64,000 nucleotides of DNA, taken from contig NZ_JAMXOE010000006.1 of the NCBI RefSeq assembly GCF_024055575.1, positions 1 through 64,000 on the forward strand, read 5' to 3'. The notes beneath the pieces are model-generated. The model was not told where the DNA came from, did not search any database, and was given only the letters and a program-made list of their open reading frames with translations. Shown one piece after another: positions 35,203 to 44,057 of the stretch (positions are counted from its first letter, which is position 1; the number at the start of each line of letters is the position of its first letter). This DNA comes from Mucilaginibacter flavidus. GTDB lineage: Bacteria; Bacteroidota; Bacteroidia; Sphingobacteriales; Sphingobacteriaceae. The position numbers and the translations under genes were made by a program.

Positions 35203-36450
35203 CTAATACTTGAACTTAAAATTGGACAGATCGGGCACATACTTCTTAGTACGGCTCAACTCGTACTGATAAATTACCTGCCCCAAGTTTTTCATGAAAG
35301 GGAGGCATACAGTGGCATATTCGTACTTGTCGTCATTATAGATGCCGTCCTCGTTTGATTGTACAACTGCTGTTAATATGAATTCCACATTGTGCTTGAA
35401 ATCAACAATATAAGCATTATCAATATTGTAGCCGTATGAGTCGCCCACCTTGTTGAATATCCTGATATACGGGTTAATAGTTGCTGTGCTGTCGCCATCG
35501 TAGAAGAGGAACTTGCAGTAGGCTGGGTAGTATTCGGGCCGGTTGTAGGTAGGCTTGGTGCTTTCGCCGGGAAACATGCTCATGTAGCGGTAGATAAATT
35601 TATAATGGTCAGCCGTTAGGTTAAACTGTTGTTCTTTGGGAAACACACCCGGAAACAGCAAGCGTTTTAACACCGTTTGCATATCGGCAATGGTGTAAAC
35701 ATTTTTCTCGCTGAAATCGAAAGGCTTGTTTATCAGCTTGTCGTTTTTATCCAGGTAGCCAATTCCCTGTATCATATTGTCAAGATGCATGGGATATTCG
35801 CTAGCATCATATTGCGCGGGTTGGTGGTAAACCAGCTTATCTCCGTTATAAAAGTCAATAGAATTGGTGTGTTTAGCATTTTCACCGGCATCGTAAATAG
35901 CCAGTCGGCCAATAATTCGGGTATTGTTAAGTCCGTATTTTTTTAGCTTTTGATTGATTTCGGCCCGGCCAACGAACTCATATAAGCGATTATAGGCAAA
36001 GTTATCGCTAACCAGCAGTATTTTTTTGATGTAGTTTTCAATACTTGGCAATCCGTTAGTTGATGAAGTATCTTCCAGCATTTTAGTTTCGCCGGTAAAC
36101 GAACTGTCAGTTTTCATGACGGATTGCATCGTCAACCCGGGTATATTCAATTCGTTCAGTTTTTCAAGTGCAAATATGGCAGTAGGTAATTTCACTGTAC
36201 TGGCAGGATAAAAATAGTGGTTGGCATTAAGGTGATAGCTGTATGATTTGAAGTGTGGCACATTGTTTTTGTCGCGGTTAATTTGCGTATACAATATCTG
36301 CACTTCATTATTGGTGCGATGTTTTAAAATGCCTGCAAACAGCTCGGGGTGTGATTGCAGCAGGCTTTTAAGGAAAATGGTGTCGGGCTGTTGCGCAAAA
36401 GCGGTAATATTCATCATCAAAAACAAATAAAGTAAAATGTATTTCTTCAT
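35203..36450 (-). CDS. Exported class A beta-lactamase-like serine hydrolase
   Basis: 415 residues from the ATG at 36450, which gives a signal peptide ending AFAQ; the longer frame to 36516 runs through repeats. The penicillin-recognising fold is shown by STVK (Ser84 to Lys87), SDN in LLVSDNFAYNRLYE, and a KVG triad-like motif near the C-terminus. Compared with true class A lactamases it is longer, with an insertion between the SDN and KTG-like motifs, so a peptidase or esterase role is as likely as drug resistance. It acts in the periplasm. The gene stands alone and is bracketed by AACTTAATCAAC repeats. Confidence 0.83.
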   Translation of the reverse strand: MKKYILLYLFLMMNITAFAQQPDTIFLKSLLQSHPELFAGILKHRTNNEVQILYTQINRDKNNVPHFKSYSYHLNANHYFYPASTVKLPTAIFALEKLNELNIPGLTMQSVMKTDSSFTGETKMLEDTSSTNGLPSIENYIKKILLVSDNFAYNRLYEFVGRAEINQKLKKYGLNNTRIIGRLAIYDAGENAKHTNSIDFYNGDKLVYHQPAQYDASEYPMHLDNMIQGIGYLDKNDKLINKPFDFSEKNVYTIADMQTVLKRLLFPGVFPKEQQFNLTADHYKFIYRYMSMFPGESTKPTYNRPEYYPAYCKFLFYDGDSTATINPYIRIFNKVGDSYGYNIDNAYIVDFKHNVEFILTAVVQSNEDGIYNDDKYEYATVCLPFMKNLGQVIYQYELSRTKKYVPDLSNFKFKY

Positions 36451-36472
36451 GGTGCCGGGCGTTGTTAAATCA

Positions 36473-36511
36473 AACTTAATCAACGCAATTAACCCAGTCA
36501 ACTTAATCAAC
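36473..36511. repeat. Two copies of AACTTAATCAAC upstream of the serine hydrolase gene
   Basis: Exact copies are at 36473-36484 and 36500-36511, matching the pair at 35161-35191 on the other side of the gene and in the same orientation. Confidence 0.6.
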
Positions 36512-36554
36512 AACAATATTTGAGTTTTTAAATTCTTATCCTACTTTTGCAGCG

Positions 36555-36722
36555 CTTAAGGTTCCTGGTTTATCATCAGGATTAAAAGGGAATATGGTGT
36601 AAATCCGTAACTGTCCCGCAGCTGTAAGCTCTATAACCAATGCCCATTCAAATGGTCACTGTTCGCCAACCGGCGGATGGGAAGGCCGGGCAAGAGGGGA
36701 GCAAGTCAGAATACCTGCCAAA
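36555..36722 (+). promoter_or_regulatory. Cobalamin (B12) riboswitch
   Basis: The conserved order is complete: TTAAGGTTCCTGGTT, then GGGAATATGGTGTAAATCC, then GTAACTGTCCCGCAGCTGTA, a variable hairpin region, AAGGCCGGGCAAGAGGGGAG, and the B12 box AGTCAGAATACCTGCC at 36704-36719. It lies 120 bp before the TonB-dependent receptor gene and should shut off its expression when cobalamin is plentiful. Confidence 0.95.
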
Positions 36723-36843
36723 GGCATTAATATTATTCATAGCTTTCGGGGATTGAAGCTTGAATGTGAATGCCCGTCCGGAGGTGTGTTTCCATTCCAA
36801 ACTTTCCATTTCTGTGATGCTGTGGGTTTAAACTCACAACAAC

Positions 36844-38763
36844 ATGAAAAAAAATTACTTTGTTGCTGCAGGCCTGGGGTTTGCACAACTCGCGCTGTTG
36901 AGTACAGCTGCGCATGCCCAGGATACATCCAGGGTATTGAATGATGTGGTAGTAACTGCCACGCGGTCGCCAAAAAAATTGAGCGAAATTGGCAGGGTAG
37001 TAGCCGTTATTACTGCCGAACAAATCAACAAGTCAACAGGTAAAACCTTGCCACAGTTGCTAAACTCGGTGCCGGGTATTACATTTTCGGGAGCCAACAA
37101 CGCGCCGGGAATAAGTTCGTCCATTTTTCTTCGTGGCGCCTCAACGGGCAATACGCTCATTTTAGTTGATGGTTTTGCAGTTAACAACTCGTCGTCTATC
37201 GATGGTAGTTATGATTTAAATGCATTCCCGCTCGATCAGATTGAACGCATCGAAATTTTAAAAGGAAGCGGCTCAACCTTATACGGTTCGGATGCGGTTG
37301 CAGGTGTAATTAACATCATTACCAAACATCCCAAACAACGAGGGCTTAAGGCTAACCTGCAGGCAAGTGGTGGTACTTATAGTACATTTAATGAGTCAGC
37401 CGGCTTAGACGGGCGGATTAAGAATACAGGCATCGCCATAAACCTTTCAAATACCGACTCAAAAGGTTTTGCGGCTGCTACTGATACTACAGGTAACGGC
37501 AATTTTAAGAAAGACGGCTTTCACCAGCGGTCGGCAAGTGTGAATTTAACCCAACAGATATCGGAGAAATTTATACTGAACGGGAATTTGCAGGCAAGTT
37601 ATAACAAAGGTGATTTACCAGCTGCGGCCTTTAAAGATGATAAAGGATACACCTATGCCAACACTTTTATATTCGGCGGCTTAGGAGGTAAACTTAAACT
37701 GGAGAAAGGAGATTTGAGATTTAATATCAGCCAAAATAGTGTGAAAAACCGCTATAACGATTTGGCGGGTCCGTCTAACTTTAATTTCCCTTTTTACCAA
37801 AAAAACACAGGTAACATTACGAATGCCGACGCTGTTTTTAATTATGGGATTAACAAATACCTTGATATTACCAGTGGTGCGAATTTCAAATACAGCAAAA
37901 CCGACCAGTTTAATACCTACGATACGCTAAAGGATAAACACAACAGTATTGCCAGCGTATACACTACCCTGTTTTTTAAAACCGGTATGTTCCATTTAGA
38001 GTTAGGTGGCCGGTACAATCACCATAGCAAATATGGCAGTAACTTTACTTATACCGTTAACCCTTCGCTTTACCTTGCCGACCAATTTAAAGTGTTCGGA
38101 ACCATTGCATCAGCATTTAAAGCGCCATCATTATACCAGTTATTTTCTCAATACAAAAATCCAGACCTGAAACCGGAAACAACCACATCTTACGAGGCCG
38201 GTTTCGATTGGCAACTGGTTAAAAATACATTATCTTTTAATACCGTGTTTTATAAATATGATACAAAGGATGTTATCTATTTCAAAAATTTAAACGACCC
38301 GCCGTATGGTGTTTACGAAAACGGCGCATTTCAGAAGGATAAAGGATTTGAAAGCGAACTGAAATTAAACATTGATAAACTTACCGCATCGGCATTTGCT
38401 GCTTATGTAACCGGCAAACAAACCGATGTTAACGGTAAGCAAACAGCTAACCTTTTCAGAAGGCCTAAAAACACATACGGAGCCTCAGTTGCTTATCAAT
38501 TTATTAAAAGCTTTTCGGCCGGTTTAGATTATAAATATACCGGTGACAGGAGCGATACCAAATTTAATCCTGATTTCTCATCCAGTATTGTTAACTTAAA
38601 ACATTATAATCTGGTTGATGCACATCTGCAATATGACGCTAACAAACGAATTGTTTTATTTGCTGATTTAAAGAACCTGTTTGATGCAAAATATATTGAT
38701 TGGGTAGGTTACAATACCCGCGGATTTAACTTTATGGCCGGGATTAAGTACCAAATAAACTAA
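36844..38763 (+). CDS. btuB: TonB-dependent receptor, BtuB-like cobalamin transporter
   Basis: 639 residues: a signal peptide ending AHAQ, a TonB-box-like segment (VLNDVVVTATR), a plug domain (TGKTLPQLLNSVPGITF, IFLRGASTGNTLILVDGF, ILKGSGSTLYGSDAVAGVIN) and a 22-strand-type barrel ending in an aromatic-poor FMAGIKYQIN. The size and the upstream B12 riboswitch identify it as the outer membrane uptake channel for cobalamin or a cobamide. The next gene (DUF6580) follows after 49 bp and probably shares the riboswitch. No BtuCDF genes are in the window. Confidence 0.93.
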   Translation: MKKNYFVAAGLGFAQLALLSTAAHAQDTSRVLNDVVVTATRSPKKLSEIGRVVAVITAEQINKSTGKTLPQLLNSVPGITFSGANNAPGISSSIFLRGASTGNTLILVDGFAVNNSSSIDGSYDLNAFPLDQIERIEILKGSGSTLYGSDAVAGVINIITKHPKQRGLKANLQASGGTYSTFNESAGLDGRIKNTGIAINLSNTDSKGFAAATDTTGNGNFKKDGFHQRSASVNLTQQISEKFILNGNLQASYNKGDLPAAAFKDDKGYTYANTFIFGGLGGKLKLEKGDLRFNISQNSVKNRYNDLAGPSNFNFPFYQKNTGNITNADAVFNYGINKYLDITSGANFKYSKTDQFNTYDTLKDKHNSIASVYTTLFFKTGMFHLELGGRYNHHSKYGSNFTYTVNPSLYLADQFKVFGTIASAFKAPSLYQLFSQYKNPDLKPETTTSYEAGFDWQLVKNTLSFNTVFYKYDTKDVIYFKNLNDPPYGVYENGAFQKDKGFESELKLNIDKLTASAFAAYVTGKQTDVNGKQTANLFRRPKNTYGASVAYQFIKSFSAGLDYKYTGDRSDTKFNPDFSSSIVNLKHYNLVDAHLQYDANKRIVLFADLKNLFDAKYIDWVGYNTRGFNFMAGIKYQIN

Positions 38764-38812
38764 CATTTTTATTTAACAGGATAATACGTAATTTTACAGC
38801 ATAAATAAAGAT

Positions 38813-39388
38813 ATGTCATTAAAGAAAATACACACCCGCACCATAGTACTTATTGCGTTAATGCTGATAGTATCGTTAGGCAGGTTAGTTAGTTATAACT
38901 TTCCTTATACCTTAAGTAATTTTACCCCGATTGGCGCAATAGCTTTGTTTGGCGGTGCTTACTTTACTGATAAGTGGAAAGCATATCTTACTGTTTTTTG
39001 CACTTTATTTTTGAGCGATATCCTGATTAACTATTTATATACATCTAAACTAATACTTTGGTATTCGGGTGCGGTATGGGTTTATCTGCCATTTTTGCTG
39101 ATGGTGTTTATAGGGACTTTTATTAAGAAAGTCTCGGTTGGAAACGTTGCTTTTGCAGCATTGATTGCTGTTCTATTCCATTGGTTATTTACAGATTTAC
39201 CTTTTTTCTACGGCGCACAATATCCGCATACCCTTGGCGGCTATGCTTTATCGCTGGTAGCTGCGATACCTTTCGAGCGGAATATGCTTTTGGGTGACCT
39301 GGTATTTGGCGCTATACTATTTGGCGGCTTTGAGCTGGCGAAAAGCAAATACACCGTTTTACGCACTAAAAACGAACTCGCTGTTTGA
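38813..39388 (+). CDS. DUF6580 family membrane protein, probable transport component
   Basis: 191 residues with about five to six hydrophobic helices, starting with TIVLIALMLIVSLGRLVSYNF and including FTPIGAIALFGGAYF and an aromatic FHWLFTDLPFFYG loop. The architecture resembles small substrate-binding membrane subunits (ECF S-component-like). It lies 49 bp behind btuB under the B12 riboswitch, so a role in moving cobalamin, a precursor or cobalt across the inner membrane is a fair inference, but no ATPase partner is nearby. Confidence 0.75.
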   Translation: MSLKKIHTRTIVLIALMLIVSLGRLVSYNFPYTLSNFTPIGAIALFGGAYFTDKWKAYLTVFCTLFLSDILINYLYTSKLILWYSGAVWVYLPFLLMVFIGTFIKKVSVGNVAFAALIAVLFHWLFTDLPFFYGAQYPHTLGGYALSLVAAIPFERNMLLGDLVFGAILFGGFELAKSKYTVLRTKNELAV

Positions 39389-39408
39389 TATAACATAGTA
39401 TTAAAAAT

Positions 39409-39442
39409 AAAAGCGGTTCACTAAAAAGGGTCGCTTTTTTTT
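39409..39442 (+). terminator. Terminator of the btuB-DUF6580 transcript
   Basis: AAAAGCG (39409-39415) pairs with CGCTTTT (39432-39438) and is followed by a run of T. Confidence 0.65.
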
Positions 39443-39547
39443 GTGGGATGATTTTTCTGGTAGAAACACAATACTTTGTATCCCTATTCTGGTTGGTTCA
39501 AAAAATAATAAATCCAGAGATGCATTGCTTCTCTAAAAAGAAACATC

Positions 39548-40231
39548 ATGAAAAAAATTGTTGTATTAACCGGCGCCGGCATAAGCGCCGAAAGTGGTTT
39601 AAAAACATTCAGAGACAGCGATGGCCTTTGGGAGGGTTATAATATACAAGACGTGGCAACCCCCGAAGCATGGCGCCGCAATCCAGACCTGGTGCAGGAC
39701 TTTTATAACCAACGCCGCAAATCGGTATTGGAGGCAAATCCTAATGCTGCACATTATGCGCTGGCCAGGCTCGAGGAAAAATACCATGTAACTATCATCA
39801 CCCAAAATATCGACGACTTGCACGAGCGCGGAGGCTCAAGCAATGTGGTGCACCTGCATGGCATTATCACGCGGTCGCAATCGAGTCGGAACTCCAATCT
39901 AACTTATCCGATAAACGGCTGGGAAATTAAAATGGGGGAGAAGTGCGAGATGGGTTCGCAGTTGCGTGCCCATGTGGTTTGGTTCGGCGAGGCTGTGCCC
40001 ATGATTGAAAAAGCCGCAAGAATTTGTACAGAAGCCGATATCTTTATCCTTGTCGGCTCGTCACTGGCGGTGTACCCGGCCGCCGGGTTGGTTGATTATG
40101 TTCCAAATGGAGCTCCGAAATATATCATAGATCCCAAGATTCCTTATCTGGGTGATGATAGTTCCTTTATAAAGATTGAAGAGAAGGCGACAATGGGTGT
40201 TAGTAGGATCGTAGAAAAATTATTGCGCTAA
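39548..40231 (+). CDS. Sir2-family NAD-dependent deacylase lacking the zinc cysteines
   Basis: 227 residues. The NAD-binding GAGISAESGLKTFRD, TQNIDDLH and the catalytic His104 in HLHG are intact. Tyr53 and Arg56 (DFYNQRR) match the pair that lets class III sirtuins such as CobB and SIRT5 accept succinyl and malonyl groups. In the small domain between HLHG and HVVWFGE, where four zinc-binding cysteines are usual, only Cys133 remains. The module is therefore probably zinc-free and stabilised otherwise; activity is likely kept because the NAD pocket is complete. The gene is monocistronic and cytoplasmic. Confidence 0.9.
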   Translation: MKKIVVLTGAGISAESGLKTFRDSDGLWEGYNIQDVATPEAWRRNPDLVQDFYNQRRKSVLEANPNAAHYALARLEEKYHVTIITQNIDDLHERGGSSNVVHLHGIITRSQSSRNSNLTYPINGWEIKMGEKCEMGSQLRAHVVWFGEAVPMIEKAARICTEADIFILVGSSLAVYPAAGLVDYVPNGAPKYIIDPKIPYLGDDSSFIKIEEKATMGVSRIVEKLLR

Positions 40232-40803
40232 AATGGTCGATTCATTAATAAACCAGCCCGTAATATGCTGTAATCATTAATATTTCCTAATAAAACAGCC
40301 CTGTATTAACAATATTTAATAAAAAATCGAATTTTACGCCTGGGATTTGAAAGAATTTAGATATAAACCTATATACTATACCTTTTATGTGGAATTTATT
40401 TACAATAAATGGTAATTTTTAGTAAAAAAATGGTAAAATATTGATAAATTATGTCTTTAAATTAGCTTATATGGTCATTTAGTTAAGAAAAATTGAATTT
40501 ACTAGCTAACGGTGGCGCGCCATTTCAGTTTTTTTTATCAGAAACAAAATTTTCGCATATTTCTATTCAATATTTTCATTAACAGTCCTTTTTTTTTAAA
40601 TTAACTATATGGTTAGTTATATTAATATATTATTATTGTAACAATAAATTTACATAAATAATATATTTATTGCAATAATTCTTTTGAAATCACGGATTTA
40701 ATACGATTTCGTTAAAAATTCATTAGCTATTTGTAATGCAAATGTTACAACATAGATTGTGGATTAATTAACTATTAACTATTAACTAACTAATCATTTC
40801 AGA
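40232..40803. promoter_or_regulatory. Long AT-rich leader region upstream of susC
   Basis: 570 bp without a gene. A candidate susC promoter is TTTG at 40730-40733 and TAGATTGT at 40753-40760, 19 bp apart, close to the Bacteroidota -33/-7 pattern. Upstream are a 15-bp odd palindrome TTATTGTAACAATAA (about 40632), an AACTA/TAGTT inverted pair (about 40604) and TTAACTATTAACTATTAAC direct repeats (about 40770-40795) just ahead of the start codon. A regulator site is likely but cannot be assigned. Confidence 0.35.
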
Positions 40804-43800
40804 ATGAAGAAAAATCTACTCCTCAGTATTTTCTTTCTTTTGCTTTTTGCGGCCGGCAATTATGCCCAGGCGCAAACCCGTACCGTTAGCGGAACGGTTA
40901 TTGCAAAAGATGATGGCTTACCCATGCCCGGGGTAAGTGTTGTTGCTAAAGGTTCCAAAATCGGAACACAGACCTCTGTACAAGGAAAATTCTCGTTAAG
41001 TGTGCCGTCTTCGGCTACTACGTTAACATTTACTTTTATCGGGTACCAAAAAACAGATGTACCAATACCCACAAGCGGAGTTGTGAATGTAACATTGAAC
41101 CCCGACTCAAGGCAATTAAACGAAGTTGTTGTTACCGGTTCGGGTATCGCAACAAGTAAGGCCCGGTTAGGTATAGCCGTTGAGTCGGTTTCGGGTAAAG
41201 CATTAACTTCTTCGCCGCAAGCGTCAATTGACCAGGGTTTGATTGGCCAGGTTGCCGGTGCCCAAATTTCGTCGGTTGATGGTACTCCGGGAGCACGGAC
41301 TAACATTATTCTGCGTGGTATCAATACTGTACAGGGTAGTACATCGCCTATGATCCTGGTTGACGGTATCGAATCGCGCACGACTGACATTAGCCAGATC
41401 GATCCGGCGATAGTTGACCACATCGAAATTGTTCAGGGTGCTGCTGCCTCTACAATTTATGGCGCGCAAGGCGCAAATGGTGTTGTCCAGATATTTACAA
41501 AAAAAGGTAAATCTGGTAAAAACCATATTGACGTTTCGTCGAGCTATAGCGGCAGCAACTATATTAACCAGGGAGATGTTCACCAGGCTAAATTGAGCAG
41601 TTTTAAGGTAGATGCCAATGGTATTTTTATTGATGCCAGCGGAAACCCTATTGTTAGAAACCAGGACGGCAGGTACCTTGGCATTCAATGGGCCCACGGC
41701 GCCGATCCATCAATTGGTGCACCAACCGCTATGTCGAACCCGCTGAATATTGCGCACCAGCAGTATGGAACAAACCTAAAGTACTACGATCACCTTGCGC
41801 AATTGTTCAAAACCGCATACACATCTAATAATAGCGTTGCTTTTTCAGGCGCTACCGACAAATCTGATTATGCCTTAACGCTGTCAAACAACCACCAGCA
41901 AAGTAACATCAAGAATAATGGCTACAACGACAGGACGAACTTAACGGCAAATATTGGCGCCGAACTGTTTAAAGGGTTTACAATCCGTTCTGTAACCCAA
42001 CTTATTTATACTAAAAACACATTGAACCCCAATTATGGCATCGGCAACGCCGGTGGTATATTCGATGTGTTAAATGCATCGCCGTTTTATGATTTCAATC
42101 AAAAAAATCCGGATGGCAGCTACCCGTTATCATTAAACTCGGGCACCATCAGCGTTAACGGATCTAATCCTAATTACTACACGCAATGGGCAAACCGGGT
42201 TACTAACCGCGAAGACCTGCTGCAAAGTATACAGGCTGATTACAAGATCAATAAGTTTGTAACCTTGAATGCTAAATATGGTCTGAATTATCAGCATACT
42301 GAACAAAACACTATTTTCAAAAATCAGGCTGCAACACTTACCGCTATCGACCTTGGTTCGTACTATGGAGCTTTCGCCTCCGATCCAAATGGTGAGTTAG
42401 ATAAAAGCACCAACAGCACAACTTTTCAAAACTTTAACGGATCGGCAGTTATTAAAACTGATTTTGAAAAAGACTTTCATATCAACCTGCCAATTACTAC
42501 AAGTACGTTGTTAGGGTATGATTACCGGAAAAACGTAGATAAAATATTCAACAGCTACGGTTTGGAGTTGCCGGTGTATGCCATTTATAACTTTAACCAA
42601 ACGGCTACCCAAGCAGTATCATTTGATTATACCACCCCTTTTATAACTTACGGTTTTATAGTAAACCAAAAAATTGATTTTGGCGACTATGGTGGCGTTG
42701 CAGGTGGTTTCAGGAGTGATTATTCATCAGCGTTTGGCGGGGGTTCAAAACCGTTTACATTCCCTAACGTGAATGGTTACATCAGGCCTTCGTCTTTTGG
42801 TTTCTGGAAAAATTCAGGTTTAGGAAATTTGTTCCCTGAATTTAAGATAAGGGGCGGTTTTGGCGAAGCTGGAACACAGCCACAGCCATTTGACCGGTAT
42901 CCTACTATAAACCCCGGAAACTTGGGCTCAAGTTTAACGTTTAACCTGCCAACCTCACTTGCCAACCCCGACTTAAAGGTGGAGGTATCGAAGGAATACG
43001 AAATTGGAACCGACCTGTCTATAAAAGGTGCATCAGGTAACTGGTTCAGCGAAATTAATATCGGCGCCACCTACTGGAGCCGTAAAGCAAGTAACGTTAT
43101 TTACAGCATAAATACTGCTCCTTCAACAGGTGGTTCACTTATAAAAACAAATGCTATTGGTCTTTCTTCGCATGGTTTCCAGGCATCGTTGAACCTTGGG
43201 GTATTAAGAACAAGAGATTTTAACTGGAATTTCACCACCAATTTCAGTAACCAAACTACCACCATTACCAATACAAGCGGGCCGCCAATTATCCTTACCA
43301 CCGCTGCGGGCAGCACCCAGTTAGCCCTGGTAGCAGGTCAAAAAATTGGCCAGATATACGGTAATAAAGCTTTAACCAGCGTGAACGAAACAAACAGCAA
43401 AGGCGTGCCATATATACAGCCGGCTGATTATGGTAAGTACACTATTGTTGATGGCCGGGTTGTAGATATAGCTACAAAAGGCATTCAATTTGCAAATGAG
43501 GTTAGTTCTTTTGGTGATCCAAACCCAAAGTTTAACGCGTCTTTTATAAATAATTTTAATTATAAGTCGCTTTACTTTGGTTTCCAGTTTGACTGGGTTT
43601 ATGGCAGCCACCTTTATAACCAAACCAGGGAATGGCAATACCGTGATGGTATCAGTGGCGATTATGATAAATCTGTTGATATCGGCGGAACTTCTGGTGC
43701 TTATACATCTTATTATAGGAGCGCTTATGCCAATATTATAGGCGGCATAAACGGTGCAAGAAACGGCACGAAGGATTATTTTTATGAAAGTTCATCATTC

Positions 43801-44037
43801 CTGCGGTTAAGAAATATCTCACTTGGGTATGATTTTTCCAAAGTACTGGGCAATAAAGTGTTTAAAAAGGCCGTGTTAACCTTTACAGGGCGCAACCTGT
43901 TGACCATTACCAAGTATAAAGGCTTCGACCCCGAAATAAGCTCTGGTGCATCAAACTCACCGTTTGACAGGGGAGTGGATCATGATTCAACGCCTAACAG
44001 TAAATCTTATCAAATTGGCTTAAATCTTGGATTTTAA
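40804..44037 (+). CDS. SusC/RagA-family TonB-linked outer membrane protein
   Basis: 1077 residues: a signal peptide (to about AQAQ), an N-terminal carboxypeptidase-regulatory-like domain (VSGTVIAKDDGLPMPGVSVV), a plug with the RagA signature (GLIGQVAGAQISSVDGTPGA, ILRGINTVQGSTSPMILVDG) and a long beta-barrel ending in YQIGLNLGF. It forms the pedal-bin uptake complex with the SusD-like lipoprotein encoded 20 bp downstream. No glycoside hydrolase, SusE/F or anti-sigma/ECF pair is adjacent, so the substrate (glycan or peptide) is unknown. Confidence 0.95.
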   Translation: MKKNLLLSIFFLLLFAAGNYAQAQTRTVSGTVIAKDDGLPMPGVSVVAKGSKIGTQTSVQGKFSLSVPSSATTLTFTFIGYQKTDVPIPTSGVVNVTLNPDSRQLNEVVVTGSGIATSKARLGIAVESVSGKALTSSPQASIDQGLIGQVAGAQISSVDGTPGARTNIILRGINTVQGSTSPMILVDGIESRTTDISQIDPAIVDHIEIVQGAAASTIYGAQGANGVVQIFTKKGKSGKNHIDVSSSYSGSNYINQGDVHQAKLSSFKVDANGIFIDASGNPIVRNQDGRYLGIQWAHGADPSIGAPTAMSNPLNIAHQQYGTNLKYYDHLAQLFKTAYTSNNSVAFSGATDKSDYALTLSNNHQQSNIKNNGYNDRTNLTANIGAELFKGFTIRSVTQLIYTKNTLNPNYGIGNAGGIFDVLNASPFYDFNQKNPDGSYPLSLNSGTISVNGSNPNYYTQWANRVTNREDLLQSIQADYKINKFVTLNAKYGLNYQHTEQNTIFKNQAATLTAIDLGSYYGAFASDPNGELDKSTNSTTFQNFNGSAVIKTDFEKDFHINLPITTSTLLGYDYRKNVDKIFNSYGLELPVYAIYNFNQTATQAVSFDYTTPFITYGFIVNQKIDFGDYGGVAGGFRSDYSSAFGGGSKPFTFPNVNGYIRPSSFGFWKNSGLGNLFPEFKIRGGFGEAGTQPQPFDRYPTINPGNLGSSLTFNLPTSLANPDLKVEVSKEYEIGTDLSIKGASGNWFSEINIGATYWSRKASNVIYSINTAPSTGGSLIKTNAIGLSSHGFQASLNLGVLRTRDFNWNFTTNFSNQTTTITNTSGPPIILTTAAGSTQLALVAGQKIGQIYGNKALTSVNETNSKGVPYIQPADYGKYTIVDGRVVDIATKGIQFANEVSSFGDPNPKFNASFINNFNYKSLYFGFQFDWVYGSHLYNQTREWQYRDGISGDYDKSVDIGGTSGAYTSYYRSAYANIIGGINGARNGTKDYFYESSSFLRLRNISLGYDFSKVLGNKVFKKAVLTFTGRNLLTITKYKGFDPEISSGASNSPFDRGVDHDSTPNSKSYQIGLNLGF

Positions 44038-44057
44038 TCGACTTAAATCAGAAAAAA

